NCBI GenBank assembly: GCA_035388825.1 | Contig: DAOOQQ010000044.1 | Span: 1-39,026, forward strand | Reading direction: 5' to 3' | Length of the DNA: 39,026 bases | Origin: MWAR01 sp035388825 | GTDB lineage: Bacteria; Muiribacteriota; Ozemobacteria; Ozemobacterales; Ozemobacteraceae | In this document: positions 8,141 through 17,859 of the stretch, piece by piece | How the letters are laid out: each line of letters starts with the position of its first letter | Numbering within the stretch: the first letter of the stretch is position 1 | Notes under the pieces: generated by a model | The model's input: only the letters and a program-made list of their open reading frames with translations | Database searches by the model: none | What the model was told of the DNA's origin: nothing | Made by a program: the position numbers and the translations under genes

Positions 8141-11100
8141 TTACGGGGTCACGAACGAGCGGATCTCGGAGTAGGCATTCACGTCGGAGCTGGTGAAGGC
8201 GCGGATCTGGAAGGAGTAGGTCGTGTTCGCGAGCGGCGCTCCCGTCAGATAGATCGTGGCCGAGTGGTTCGTTCCCCACGGCAGGCTGTCTTCCGTCGTC
8301 AGGAAGTCGGCGGGAAGCACGGTGCCGTGGCGCAGGTAGCAGGCAGCGCCGATGTTCGTCGTCCAGGTGATGACGGCCGAGTTCTGGTTGATGTAGGTCA
8401 CCTTCACGTTCTGCACCAGCAGCGTTTCCCGGGTGACGAAATGGTAGTCGCCCGAGATCGTTTCGTTGCCGGCCGCATCCGTCGACCGGACGCGGAAGTG
8501 GTAGGTCGTGAACGGCGTCAGGCCGTTGATGGTCACGCTGTGCGTGGCCGAGAGCGCCTCGGTGACGGTCGCGACCGAGCCGTAGGCCGTCGTGAGACCG
8601 TATTCGATACGCGAGTTGGCCGCCTCGTCGGTGGTCCAGGTGATCGTGGCGCCATTCTCGAGCACGGTCGGGGTGGCGACGCCCGAGATGACCGGGGCGG
8701 TCAGATCCATCGTCGTGAACACCATGTCCTCCGAATCGGTCTGGTTGCCTGCCGCATCCTTCGTGCGGATGAGGAAATGGTAGGTGGTGTTCTCGGCGAG
8801 GTTGTACAGCGTGACCGCGTGGTCCTTCGCCAGCGCTGTGTTCGTCTTGGGGGAACCGGCCTCGAGATACGCGGTGGTCGGCCCGAAATACACGGCCGAG
8901 TCGGCCGCCTCGTCGGTTTTCCAGACGATCGTGGCCGAAGTGTTCGTGATGTTCTGCACGACAATGCCGCTGATGACGGGCACGGTCTTGTCGGTGGTCG
9001 TGAAAACGAAGTCGCGCGAGATGTTCAGGTTGCCGGCCGCATCCGTCGACCGGACGCGGAAGTGATACGTCGCCGGGTTGGCGAGGCCGCTCAGAATGAC
9101 CGAGTGCGTGATCGTGGCCGTCGAGGGATACGGGAACTGGGGCATCAGCGAGCCGTAGGTCGTGGTCAGGCCATACTCGACCTGGGACGTGGCGGCCTCG
9201 TTGGTCACCCAGGTGACGACGGCTTCGGTCGCGGTCAGCGGGGTCAGATTGACGTCGCTGATGACGGGGCCGGTGCGGTCGAGGGTGGCGAACGTCGTCG
9301 AGAGCGAGCCGACGTTGTTGAACCCGTCCTTCGATACGGCGTTGACCGTGTAGGTCGTGCTCGAGGTCAGGCCGGTGAGCAGCACCGCGTGGTTCTTGCT
9401 CATCAAGGAATTGATGCCGGCGATGCCGGTGAGGGGCAGCGTGGTGCCGTATTCGAGCTTCGAATCGCTGTTCTCGTCGGTCTTCCAGATGATCGTGGCC
9501 GAGGTGCCGGTGATGTTCTGGACGATCAGGTCATAGATGACGGGGGCGCTCTGGTCGGGCGTGAGGAAGCTGCCGTCGGTGGAAACGGCCTCGAGGCCCT
9601 GGGCGTTCCGCGACCGGACGCGGAAGTGGTACAGCCGCGAGGTGCTCAGCTGTGTCAGCGTGACGGCGTGCGTCGTCGTGGCCGTCGCATCGAACGGGCT
9701 CGCGAGATTGTAGCTGGTCGTGATGCCGTACTGGACCTGGCTGGAGCTGGGCTGATCCGTCTTCCAGGTGATGACGGCCGAGCTGCTGGCGAGGTCGGTC
9801 ACCTGGATCGCCGTGATCTGGGGCGAGGTCAGGCCCGGGGTGAGGAACGAATACTCGCCGGAAAGGGTTTCCAGGGCTTCGGCATCGGTGCATCGGACGC
9901 GGTAGTAATACGTCCGGCCGGCCAGAAGGTTCTGCAGGGAAACGGCGTGCGAGGTCGACCAGGCCGCCGTCGAGGCTGCCTGCATTGTGTACAGCCCCGT
10001 GGTCGTGCCGTATTCGACGATGGCCGACGTGTTCTTGTCTGTCTGCCACGCGATCTGAACGGTGGTGGGGGTGATGTTCCGCGCCGCGAGGTTCGTGATC
10101 ACGGGCGCGTTGCCCGAGGCCGGCGTCGAGAATGTCTGGTCGGCCGAGACCGTCTCGCGGCCCGTCTGGTCGACCGACCGGATCCGGTAGTGATACGTCG
10201 AGAGGGGCACGAGGCCGCTCAGGGCGACGGTGTGGGCGGTTCCATACGGTGCCGGGATCGGGGTCATGGCCGTCCGGCTTCCATACTGGGCCGTCATTCC
10301 ATACTCGATGACCGAGGTGGTGGGCAGATTGGTCGTGCAGGTGACGTTTGCCGAGGTCGGGAGAATTCCGGCGGTCGCGATGGTATTGATGACGGGCAGC
10401 AGGAAGAACCGCTGGTTCCCGGAGTTGGTGACGTTGCCCGAACTGTCGGTGGCCATGATCGAGAAGTGCTTTTCGGCCGCTGTCGGATCGATCAGCCAGG
10501 AGATCCTGAATGAGTGCGAGAAGGTGAGTGCCTGGTCGAGTCGCTGGCCGTCGGAATACACTCCGGCGGCGGGACCCCAGTCGAGTTGGGCCGTGGTCAC
10601 CTTGTCGGTCGTCCAGGAGATGACGGCCGTCGAACTTGTCAGGCCGGAAACGGTGATGTTGGATAGAATTGGCGGTATAATATCAAGCGTTGTAAAACTG
10701 AAGATGGCCGACACGACGCTGTTCCCGGCCTGATCGGAGATCCGGACCCGGTATTTGTAATTCTTCTGGGAAGCGAGGCCGGTCAGGGGGATCGCGAACG
10801 TCGTCGAGGCCGTTACCGGTGAGCGGGCCACGAGGCCGTAATCCGTCAGGCCGTATTCGACCTGGGCCGTGCAGGGCTCGTTCGTCACGAATGTGATCGT
10901 CGCCGAGGTGCCGGTGATTGCCGTGGTGAACACGTTCGAGAGAGCCGGCGGAAGGGTGTCGACCGTCAGGAACGAGCCGGTGGCGATCGATTCATTGCCA
11001 TCGATATCTTTCGACCGGACCCGGAAATAGTAGGTTCTCGAGGCGATCAGGCTGTTCAGGACCACCTTGTGCGTCTCGAGGAGTGTCGTATTGAGCGGCG

Positions 11101-14100
11101 AGATCCAGCCGTAGGCGTCGGTGAGGCCGTATTCCACCTGGGTCGTGGAGGGCTCGTTCGTCAGCCAGACGATCGTGGCCGTCGTTCCCGTAACGAGGGC
11201 GGCCGAGGGGGACGAGATGACCGGGGCGGTCGGATCGACGGACGGGGCCGTATCGGCTGGCGTCGTGAACGAGGGAACCGCGGCCGTGGCCGAGGCTTCG
11301 TTGCCCCGGGCGTCGCGCGAGCGGACGCGGTAGTAGTAGGTCTGATTCGAGGCCAGCCCGGAGAGATTCACGAGATGGCCATACGAGAGAACGGTGTTGA
11401 CAGGGGTCACGAGCCCGTAGGCCGGCGTGGTGCCGTACTCGACCTGGGAGGTCGCCGGCGTGTCGGTGAGCCAGACGATCTGGGCCGAAGTCTTGAGGAT
11501 ACCCGTGGCCGAGGCTTCGGTGATCTGCGGCACCGTGGCCTCGAGCGCCGGAAGATTCGCCAGGGTGAGGAACGGGGCGGCCGTGGCCGAGGCTTCGGCG
11601 TTCTGCGCATCCCGTGACCGCACTCGGAAGTAGTAGGTCTGGGACGGTTCGAGACCGGAAATCGTGATCAGATGCCCGTAGGAAAGGGTCGAGACGAGCG
11701 GGGTCGTCAGGCCGAAGGCGGGCGTGGAGCCATACTCGACCTGGCCGGTCGTCATCCGGTCGGTGAGCCAGACGATCTGGGCGGAGGATTTCGTGATCGC
11801 CGTTGCCGAGGCATTGGTGATCACCGGCAGGCTTGCATCGACGACGGGCACCGGGCTTGGTAGCGTGGTGAAAGATGCTATGGTATTATATGATTCTCTA
11901 TTTGCGGCGTCTTTCGACCGGACACGGTAATAGTAGGTCTGGGCCGGACTCAGGCCGGACAGATTGACGAGATGACCATAGGAAAGCGCCGAAACGAGGG
12001 GAGTGACCAGGCCCAGGGCCGGCGTGGTGCCGTACTCGACCTGGCTGGTCGTCAGCCGGTCGGTCAGCCAGACGACTTGCGCCGTCGCGTAGGTGATGGC
12101 CGTGGCCGATGCGTTGGTGATCTGGGGCAGGCTCGCGTCGATGACGGTCGCCGGGCTCGGGAGGGTCCGGAACGAGGTGATGACCGAGGCGGCTTCGATG
12201 CTTTTCGCGTCTTTCGACCGGACCCGGTAGTAGTAGGTCTGGGACGCCGTGAGCCCCGACAGGTTCACGAGATGGCCGTAGGAAAGCGTCGAAACGATGG
12301 GGGTCGTCAAACCGAGCGCCGGGGTGGTGCCATACTCGACCTGGGCCGTCGACAGCCGGTCGGTCAGCCAGACGATCTGGGCGGTCGCATGGGTGACGGC
12401 CGTGGCCGAGGCATCGGTGATCGTCAGCGGCGTCGCGTCAATCGGAGCGACGGTATCGGCCAGCGTCGTGAAGGGCACCGGGCCGGCCTGGGCGGATTCG
12501 TTCTGGTTCGCATCCTTCGACCGGACGCGGTAGTAATACGGCGTTGCCGGTGCGAGGCCCGTCAGGACGACCTGGTGCCCGTAGCTCGGAACGGCAACGA
12601 GGTTCGTGACCAGCCCGTAGGCCGTCGTTTTCCCATACTCGACCTGGGAGGTCGAGAGCTCGTTGGTTTTCCAGACCACCGTCGCCGAGTTCTTCGTGAT
12701 GGTGTGGGCAGAGACCTCGGTGATGAGGGGGGGCACCGCATCCTGCGTGGTGAAGATGGCGGGCTCGGAGGTCGCGACCTGGGCGTCGATCGCCGAGGAA
12801 ACGACGACGTCATACCGCGTGCCGGGAGTGAGATACCGGAGGGTCATCGCGTGCGAGGTCACGATCCGCAGATCCGTGGTCGTCGAGGCGTAGGTCGTCG
12901 TCGAATACCGCACGCTGCTCGTCGAACCCTTGTCTGTCTTCCAGGAGACGACGGCCGAATCCTTCGTGACGTTGCTGACGAGCACGTCGTAGATGATCGG
13001 GGTCGGCGAGGCCGTGGCGGTCGAGGCGAGGGTCGCAAACATCCGCGTCGACGAGAGCGGAACGGTGCCGTCGTCGGTCTGGGCCGAAACCCGGAACCGG
13101 TAGTCCGTCGCCTCCGACAGGTTGGCGAGCCGCACGGCGTGGCGGGTTGCAGGCGCCGCCTCGGTGACTGCCTCGGAGAGGGTGGCCCCGGTTCCATACT
13201 CGACCCGGGCCGTCACCTCTTCATGGGTCGTCCAGCAGACGACGGCCGAGGTGGCCGTCACATCTGAAATATATGGCTCAATATTCAGCATCGCCGCCGC
13301 AGCGCCGGCCGGTTCGTCGCCGGAAAGGGCCGCTTCGGTTTCATCCGGCGAGCCGGTCTGGCTGTTCTGCTGATTTCCGGTGATGGCGAGCTGGAGGCCG
13401 ACATCGTTGAGCTGGCCGTACCGGATGCGGAAAAAGCCGTTCTCGCCCCAGGCGGCCGACCAGGAGTTCTGGGCGATCCAGCAGCTCGTGTCGTCGTCGA
13501 AGCCGACCAGCAGGATCGCATGATCCCCGATCTCGGGCCCCGCGATGGCTTCGTAGATGCCGCCCCGATAAAAGAAGAAGTCAGCGCATACGCGCATCGA
13601 CGAGATGACCGGCCCGTTCAGGAGGGCCTGTTTGAGACTTTCCCGGCCGGCGACCAGCGACCAGCCCGTGATTTTTGCCCGCTCAGCCGAAGCCGGAATA
13701 GCGGGAGATGCGTCCATGATCCCGTAGGGGCTGAACTCTTCAGCCGGAACGCCCGTTTCCACGAGATAGGCGGCGGCGGCGGACGGATACCATCCGCCCG
13801 GAAGCGGCTGCTTGCCGCGGGTTCCGTTCAGCCACAGGTCCCATTCGGACAAGTCCAGGGAAGCCGTGGCCTGGTTCCGGGAAATGCGCAGCCCTGTCTC
13901 CAGCGCGGCGATGGTCGCGAACGCGACGCATGTGCCGTATTTTCCCTGCGTCCTGGCGGGGGAGGTCCAGTTCCGGCCATCCTTGTCGAGCCAGGAGAAG
14001 CGGCGGGGAAGGGTCGAGGCATCGGGGGCAAGGTGGGCGGCCGAAACGGCCGAGGTCATGCCGGTGCGAAGAGTGGTGGAGAAGCTCGAAAGCAACGGAT

Positions 14101-14368
14101 CGGGGATGAGTCCGCACAGCGCGACGGCTTCTTCCTGCGAGAGTTCGAGGGTGATCGCGGTTTCGTCGGCCGCCCAGGCGCTTCCCGAGGCAGTCAACAA
14201 GGCCTGGCGCACCTGGTCGAGGCCGATCGACCAGGACGTCTGGCCGCCCAGCGAGGGGCCGACCGGTGACGAGCCGCCTCCGCCTCCGCAGCCGATCAGA
14301 GCCAGGGCGGCGGCAAGAAGGCCGCACAACAAAGACCTTGTGATGAATGCCCGGAGCGCTCGGCTCAT
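8141..14368 (-). CDS. Lipoprotein: papain-type peptidase plus 18 fibronectin-III modules
   Basis: A 2075-residue exported lipoprotein. The signal peptide ends in the lipobox LIGC (Cys27), followed by Gly5. Residues ~120-325 are a C1A papain-like cysteine peptidase: Gln141 and Cys147 in RTQGKYGTCVAFAT, His283 in GDHAILLVGF and Asn301 in IAQNSWSAAWGENG, a complete catalytic set. From ~362 to the C-terminus there are 18 consecutive fibronectin-III modules of ~90-100 residues, each with SATIVWxTDE near the start, a central YGxT, and TYYYRVRSxD near the end. Modules 4-7 are nearly copies of one another. The likely role is a long cell-surface stalk presenting a protease, or binding a polymer or host surface. 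ATG 14368 is preferred because it opens the signal peptide; a TTG 51 bp upstream is in frame but lacks support. Confidence 0.88.
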   Translation of the reverse strand: MSRALRAFITRSLLCGLLAAALALIGCGGGGGSSPVGPSLGGQTSWSIGLDQVRQALLTASGSAWAADETAITLELSQEEAVALCGLIPDPLLSSFSTTLRTGMTSAVSAAHLAPDASTLPRRFSWLDKDGRNWTSPARTQGKYGTCVAFATIAALETGLRISRNQATASLDLSEWDLWLNGTRGKQPLPGGWYPSAAAAYLVETGVPAEEFSPYGIMDASPAIPASAERAKITGWSLVAGRESLKQALLNGPVISSMRVCADFFFYRGGIYEAIAGPEIGDHAILLVGFDDDTSCWIAQNSWSAAWGENGFFRIRYGQLNDVGLQLAITGNQQNSQTGSPDETEAALSGDEPAGAAAAMLNIEPYISDVTATSAVVCWTTHEEVTARVEYGTGATLSEAVTEAAPATRHAVRLANLSEATDYRFRVSAQTDDGTVPLSSTRMFATLASTATASPTPIIYDVLVSNVTKDSAVVSWKTDKGSTSSVRYSTTTYASTTTDLRIVTSHAMTLRYLTPGTRYDVVVSSAIDAQVATSEPAIFTTQDAVPPLITEVSAHTITKNSATVVWKTNELSTSQVEYGKTTAYGLVTNLVAVPSYGHQVVLTGLAPATPYYYRVRSKDANQNESAQAGPVPFTTLADTVAPIDATPLTITDASATAVTHATAQIVWLTDRLSTAQVEYGTTPALGLTTPIVSTLSYGHLVNLSGLTASQTYYYRVRSKDAKSIEAASVITSFRTLPSPATVIDASLPQITNASATAITYATAQVVWLTDRLTTSQVEYGTTPALGLVTPLVSALSYGHLVNLSGLSPAQTYYYRVRSKDAANRESYNTIASFTTLPSPVPVVDASLPVITNASATAITKSSAQIVWLTDRMTTGQVEYGSTPAFGLTTPLVSTLSYGHLITISGLEPSQTYYFRVRSRDAQNAEASATAAPFLTLANLPALEATVPQITEASATGILKTSAQIVWLTDTPATSQVEYGTTPAYGLVTPVNTVLSYGHLVNLSGLASNQTYYYRVRSRDARGNEASATAAVPSFTTPADTAPSVDPTAPVISSPSAALVTGTTATIVWLTNEPSTTQVEYGLTDAYGWISPLNTTLLETHKVVLNSLIASRTYYFRVRSKDIDGNESIATGSFLTVDTLPPALSNVFTTAITGTSATITFVTNEPCTAQVEYGLTDYGLVARSPVTASTTFAIPLTGLASQKNYKYRVRISDQAGNSVVSAIFSFTTLDIIPPILSNITVSGLTSSTAVISWTTDKVTTAQLDWGPAAGVYSDGQRLDQALTFSHSFRISWLIDPTAAEKHFSIMATDSSGNVTNSGNQRFFLLPVINTIATAGILPTSANVTCTTNLPTTSVIEYGMTAQYGSRTAMTPIPAPYGTAHTVALSGLVPLSTYHYRIRSVDQTGRETVSADQTFSTPASGNAPVITNLAARNITPTTVQIAWQTDKNTSAIVEYGTTTGLYTMQAASTAAWSTSHAVSLQNLLAGRTYYYRVRCTDAEALETLSGEYSFLTPGLTSPQITAIQVTDLASSSAVITWKTDQPSSSQVQYGITTSYNLASPFDATATTTHAVTLTQLSTSRLYHFRVRSRNAQGLEAVSTDGSFLTPDQSAPVIYDLIVQNITGTSATIIWKTDENSDSKLEYGTTLPLTGIAGINSLMSKNHAVLLTGLTSSTTYTVNAVSKDGFNNVGSLSTTFATLDRTGPVISDVNLTPLTATEAVVTWVTNEAATSQVEYGLTTTYGSLMPQFPYPSTATITHSVILSGLANPATYHFRVRSTDAAGNLNISRDFVFTTTDKTVPVISGIVVQNITNTSATIVWKTDEAADSAVYFGPTTAYLEAGSPKTNTALAKDHAVTLYNLAENTTYHFLIRTKDAAGNQTDSEDMVFTTMDLTAPVISGVATPTVLENGATITWTTDEAANSRIEYGLTTAYGSVATVTEALSATHSVTINGLTPFTTYHFRVRSTDAAGNETISGDYHFVTRETLLVQNVKVTYINQNSAVITWTTNIGAACYLRHGTVLPADFLTTEDSLPWGTNHSATIYLTGAPLANTTYSFQIRAFTSSDVNAYSEIRSFVTP
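11262..12460 (-). repeat. Recently duplicated fibronectin-III modules 4-7
   Basis: Four successive modules share long near-identical stretches. Examples are LSYGHLVNLSGL, TTPALGL, AQIVWLTDR and YYYRVRSKDA. The resemblance is visible at the DNA level, with repeated stretches such as ggaaagcgtcgaaac and ccgtactcgacctgg. This points to recent tandem duplication or gene conversion within an older 18-module array. Confidence 0.75.
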
Positions 14369-14575
14369 GCGGAAAACCCCCGATGCGAATATCCCCGACC
14401 GAAAAAACGATTCAGTCAATCAGATATCGGCAGAATTCCCCCGGGAGTTTCGGGCGAATCTCTTCGGGCTTCGACCCTGGGCTCGAGCCGCGATTTGATC
14501 GGGAGCCGCTTGTCATTCCCTGCCGGTCGTGCGACACTTTGTCACCTTCCGGAACGGAGAGGGAAGTATCCGAAG

Positions 14576-15319
14576 ATGGGGACGATGGAACCACTCGAAA
14601 TCCTTTACCAGGACGAATGGTATGTGGCGGTCCATAAGCCCGTCGGTCTGCTCGTCCACCCGACGCGCATCGCCGAGGCCACGGCCGAAACCCTGCTGCC
14701 GATCATCTGCGAGCAGCTCGGGCGGCGCGTGCTGCCGGTGCACCGGCTGGACCGGGCGACGTCGGGGGCTCTCGTCATGGCGCTCAGCTCGGAAGCGGCC
14801 GGAAAACTCTCTGCGCAGTTCGAGTCGCGCAATGTCGAAAAAACGTATCTGGCCGTGGTGCGGGGCTGGTTCCAGCCGCCGGATGGCGTGATCGACCGCC
14901 GGATGCATCAGTGGCCCGGCGAGCCCCTCCAGGAAGCGATCACGCGGTATCGCACGCTGGAGACGGTGGAGCTGCCGGTTCCCGTGGGGCCGCATGCCAC
15001 GAGTCGGTATTCCCTCGTCGAGGTGAAGCCCGAAACCGGCCGCAGGCAGCAGATCCGGCGGCATTTCTCGGGGGTGGCGCATCCGATCGTGGGGGACACC
15101 TCACAGGGGGACCGGGCGCACAATCTCTCGGTGCGGGACCGGTTCGGCTGTGACCGCATGTTGCTGATGGCGGTCGAAATCCGGTTCGATCATCCCTGGC
15201 TCGGCCGGCGACTCCGGGTCGTCTGTCCGCCGGATGCGAAGACGATCGGAATTCTGGATGCCCTGTTTCCCGGCGGCTGTCCGTTTCGCGGTGCTCCCTC
15301 AGCCGGCTTTCTTGTCTGA
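14576..15319 (+). CDS. truC: tRNA pseudouridine synthase, TruC-like
   Basis: A 247-residue RluA/TruC-family enzyme that isomerises a uridine to pseudouridine in RNA; TruC acts on U65 of tRNA. The catalytic Asp is residue 59 in HRLDRATSGALV. Other family signatures are the N-terminal VAVHKPVGLLVHP, the KTYLAVVRG strand and the C-terminal ETGRRQQIRRHF. The compact single-domain form without an S4 domain favours TruC over RluA-D with S4. ATG 14576 is preferred: GAGAGGGA lies ~11 bases upstream. The ATG at 14585 is the alternative. Its end overlaps the 3' end of the minus-strand histidine kinase by 21 bp, and it diverges from the lipoprotein gene. Confidence 0.85.
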   Translation: MGTMEPLEILYQDEWYVAVHKPVGLLVHPTRIAEATAETLLPIICEQLGRRVLPVHRLDRATSGALVMALSSEAAGKLSAQFESRNVEKTYLAVVRGWFQPPDGVIDRRMHQWPGEPLQEAITRYRTLETVELPVPVGPHATSRYSLVEVKPETGRRQQIRRHFSGVAHPIVGDTSQGDRAHNLSVRDRFGCDRMLLMAVEIRFDHPWLGRRLRVVCPPDAKTIGILDALFPGGCPFRGAPSAGFLV

Positions 15320-17746
15320 GCTGCCCGACTCGATCGCCTCACGCACTTTCGCGCACAACTGGTCGGGAGTGAAGGGTTTCTGCAGGAAATGCAGCCCCTC
15401 TTCGAGAATGCCGTGCCGGGCGATGACGTTCGAGTCGTATCCCGAAATGAACATCGCGCGGAGCGGGGAAATGCGCTTTGAAAGCTCATCGTAGAGTTCT
15501 CTGCCGTTCATGCCCGGCATGATGACGTCGGTCAGGAGCAGGTCGATCCTGTCCGTCAGGCGGCCGATCAGTTCGAGGCACTCGGGGCCGTTCGAGGCCG
15601 TCAGTACCTTGTAGCCCTGGCGCTGGAGGATCAATTGGATCATGCTGCGGACCATCTCGTCGTCTTCGACGACCAGAACGGTTTCATTCCCACCCGCCAC
15701 CGATTCGGTGCTTGAACGGGGTTCGTTCTCCTGCACCGAAACATCGGCGAGCACCGGCAGATAGATGATGAACGTCGTTCCCTCGCCCGGCGTCGAGTCG
15801 GCCTGGATATACCCTCCGTGCTGACGAACGATGCCATAAACCATCGACAGGCCGAGCCCGGTGCCTTTTCCCCGTTCCTTGGTCGTGAAGAAGGGCTCGA
15901 ACAGATGCTGCAGGACGGCTTTCTCCATGCCGCAGCCGGAGTCGCTGACCGACAGCATGACATGGGGCGAGGCGGCCGTGTCGACGGGGGCCTCGGGGCC
16001 GACCGGGCGATACATGGTCTCGTCGAGGCCCAGGCGCAGGGTACCGCCTTTGGGCATGGCATCCTGCGCATTCAGGGCCAGATTCATCAGGATCTGCTCG
16101 AGCTGCCCGACGTCGGCCCGTACGATGCCGACGCGCGGCTTGATCGACACCTCGATGCTGATATCCTCCCGGATCGTCCGGCGCAGGATACGTTCCATAT
16201 CTCTCAATACAGTTTCCAGAGATATTGGCTTGAGGACCAGCACCTGTTTCCGGCTGAAGGCAAGGAGCTGCCGGGTCAGGTCGCGGGCCCTGCTTGCCGA
16301 CTTCTGGATCGATTCCAGCCATTCCCGGTGGCGTTCGTCCGTGGGCAATGATTTGCCCAGCAGATCCGAAAAGCCGATGATCGGCGACAGCATGTTGTTG
16401 AAATCGTGGGCGATTCCGCCGGCGAGACGGCCGATCGATTCCATTTTCTGGGCCTGCTGGAGCTGTTCCTCGAGTTTGAATCGGAACGAGATATCGCGGA
16501 TGGCCGCCAGGTGCACCCGCCTGCCGCCCAGGGTGAAATGCCCTGCCGTGATCTCGACGGGGATCACCGTTCCGTCTGCTTTGCGGTGATGGCGAATCGG
16601 GATGAGAAGCCCCTCGGTCTTGGTCTGGTGTACCGTTTGGTCGGGCTCGGCCGAGAGATCCGTGTTCCGCATCAGTAGAAGTTCTTCCCGCGTGTAGCCG
16701 TAGAGGGCGCAGGCTGCCGAGTTCACTTCGAGGATGCGCCCGGTTTCCTTGTCGATGAGGAACAGGGCGTCCGACTCCATCTCGAATACCTGTCTATATC
16801 TTTCCTCGCTTTCGCGAAGAGCCTCTTCCACGGCCTTGCGAGCCGTGATATCGCGCAGGGCGATGATCACGACGTCCCGCTCACCGATCCGGACGCGTTT
16901 CATGTCCCCGTCGACCCAGAGCAAGCTTCCGTCCTTTCGGCGCACATGCCAGTCGAGGGCCGAGAACCCTTCACGGATCGCCTGCTGGAACTTTTCCGCG
17001 ATGCCGTCCCGTGTGTAGGGAGGGGTGCCGGCGCTCAGGAACCCGAGCGGCTTGTCGAGCACTTCGTCGCGGGTGTACCCGAACATCTCGCAGACACGCT
17101 GGTTGACGTCGATGACCTCGCCGGTCTCTGCATCCCGGATGAACAGGGCATCGCTGACCCCATCGAAAATGGCGGTGAACCAGGCCTGTTTTTCCATGAC
17201 CGTGACTTCCGCCGGGGTATACAGAACCACGAACAGGAGCGTGGCGAGAATGAGACAGGAAAGGCTGTACAGCCATGAGCTGGGTGCATACACGTAAGAG
17301 ACCGGGTCCACCGTCACCGTCAGGCGGTGCGACGTGAACAGAAAGGCGAAGAGGGCGATGACGAGCGTCATGTAACCGACACCGACCCAGGCGGCCCGCT
17401 TCCCATACCCGATCCGCAGGAGAATCGGGATGAAAGGGAGCAGCAGGAGATTCACGCTCAGCATTCCGAGGTGAATGAAGCCCATGGGAAGGGCCACCAT
17501 CGATACGCCCATGGTTGCCAGAAACAGGCGGTCCGGGCTGATGCGTGTCCTGATGAGATACAGGGCGCTGAGGGCGACGAAGGCAAGGAAGTGAGAAAGA
17601 TTGCCCAGCACCGGCCCCAGTTGGATCATCCGGTAGAAGGAAAAGGGGAGGGAAAGGCCGAGACAGGCGCAGATCGTTCCGAGGAAACGATACGCATGAT
17701 GAGGTTTCAGACGAAAAATCGAGTCTTGCATACTCGTCGTCAGCAT
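15299..17746 (-). CDS. Membrane-bound hybrid histidine kinase with two PAS domains
   Basis: An 815-residue inner-membrane sensor kinase. About six membrane segments fill residues 20-178. Two PAS domains follow (about 185-305 and 310-430), then HisKA with phospho-acceptor His447 in GGIAHDFNNMLSP. The HATPase domain follows (N-box MNLALNAQDAM, SDSGCGM, FEPFFTTK, GTGLGLSMVYGI), and the protein ends in a receiver domain with Asp740 in LLTDVIMPGMNG and Lys790 in LQKPF. The first PAS starts with FDGVSDALFIRDAETG. The signal is unknown. No response regulator is adjacent, so the attached receiver or a distant partner carries the output. ATG 17746 is chosen; ATG 17731 is an alternative and neither has a strong Shine-Dalgarno. 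The frame is open for another 1.3 kb upstream, but that is antisense to adhE and not credible. Confidence 0.9.
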   Translation of the reverse strand: MLTTSMQDSIFRLKPHHAYRFLGTICACLGLSLPFSFYRMIQLGPVLGNLSHFLAFVALSALYLIRTRISPDRLFLATMGVSMVALPMGFIHLGMLSVNLLLLPFIPILLRIGYGKRAAWVGVGYMTLVIALFAFLFTSHRLTVTVDPVSYVYAPSSWLYSLSCLILATLLFVVLYTPAEVTVMEKQAWFTAIFDGVSDALFIRDAETGEVIDVNQRVCEMFGYTRDEVLDKPLGFLSAGTPPYTRDGIAEKFQQAIREGFSALDWHVRRKDGSLLWVDGDMKRVRIGERDVVIIALRDITARKAVEEALRESEERYRQVFEMESDALFLIDKETGRILEVNSAACALYGYTREELLLMRNTDLSAEPDQTVHQTKTEGLLIPIRHHRKADGTVIPVEITAGHFTLGGRRVHLAAIRDISFRFKLEEQLQQAQKMESIGRLAGGIAHDFNNMLSPIIGFSDLLGKSLPTDERHREWLESIQKSASRARDLTRQLLAFSRKQVLVLKPISLETVLRDMERILRRTIREDISIEVSIKPRVGIVRADVGQLEQILMNLALNAQDAMPKGGTLRLGLDETMYRPVGPEAPVDTAASPHVMLSVSDSGCGMEKAVLQHLFEPFFTTKERGKGTGLGLSMVYGIVRQHGGYIQADSTPGEGTTFIIYLPVLADVSVQENEPRSSTESVAGGNETVLVVEDDEMVRSMIQLILQRQGYKVLTASNGPECLELIGRLTDRIDLLLTDVIMPGMNGRELYDELSKRISPLRAMFISGYDSNVIARHGILEEGLHFLQKPFTPDQLCAKVREAIESGSSDKKAG

Positions 17747-17811
17747 ACCACGATCCGATTCCCGCCGTTCATCTCGGATGGAGAGTTGGAGCCTGCCTGG
17801 GCAAAAAGAAA

Positions 17812-17833
17812 GGGCCCGGGTTGTCCCGGGCCC
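17812..17833 (-). terminator. Rho-independent terminator of adhE
   Basis: Perfect 9-bp arms GGGCCCGGG and CCCGGGCCC around a 4-nt loop, followed on the minus strand by TTTCTTTTT. It lies just after the adhE stop, reading in the adhE direction. Confidence 0.88.
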
Positions 17834-17859
17834 CTGGGGCAATCGGATGGAATTCAGTT

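Noticed and set aside
8022..8279. Upstream extension of the ABC-F frame by 86 codons.
   Set aside because: It would overlap the 3' end of the lipoprotein gene and lacks conserved sequence; only the short start 39-42 bp upstream remains a possible alternative.
8024..10513. Long open frame on the + strand (829 codons) opposite the fibronectin-III gene.
   Set aside because: It is a shadow of repeated G+C-rich codons: composition is Arg/Gly/Val-rich with no domain, and the minus strand encodes clear FnIII modules.
11262..12460. Regularly spaced DNA repeats that could suggest a CRISPR or other array.
   Set aside because: The period is ~300 bp, it stays in frame and encodes FnIII modules; there are no short identical repeats with unique spacers and no cas genes.
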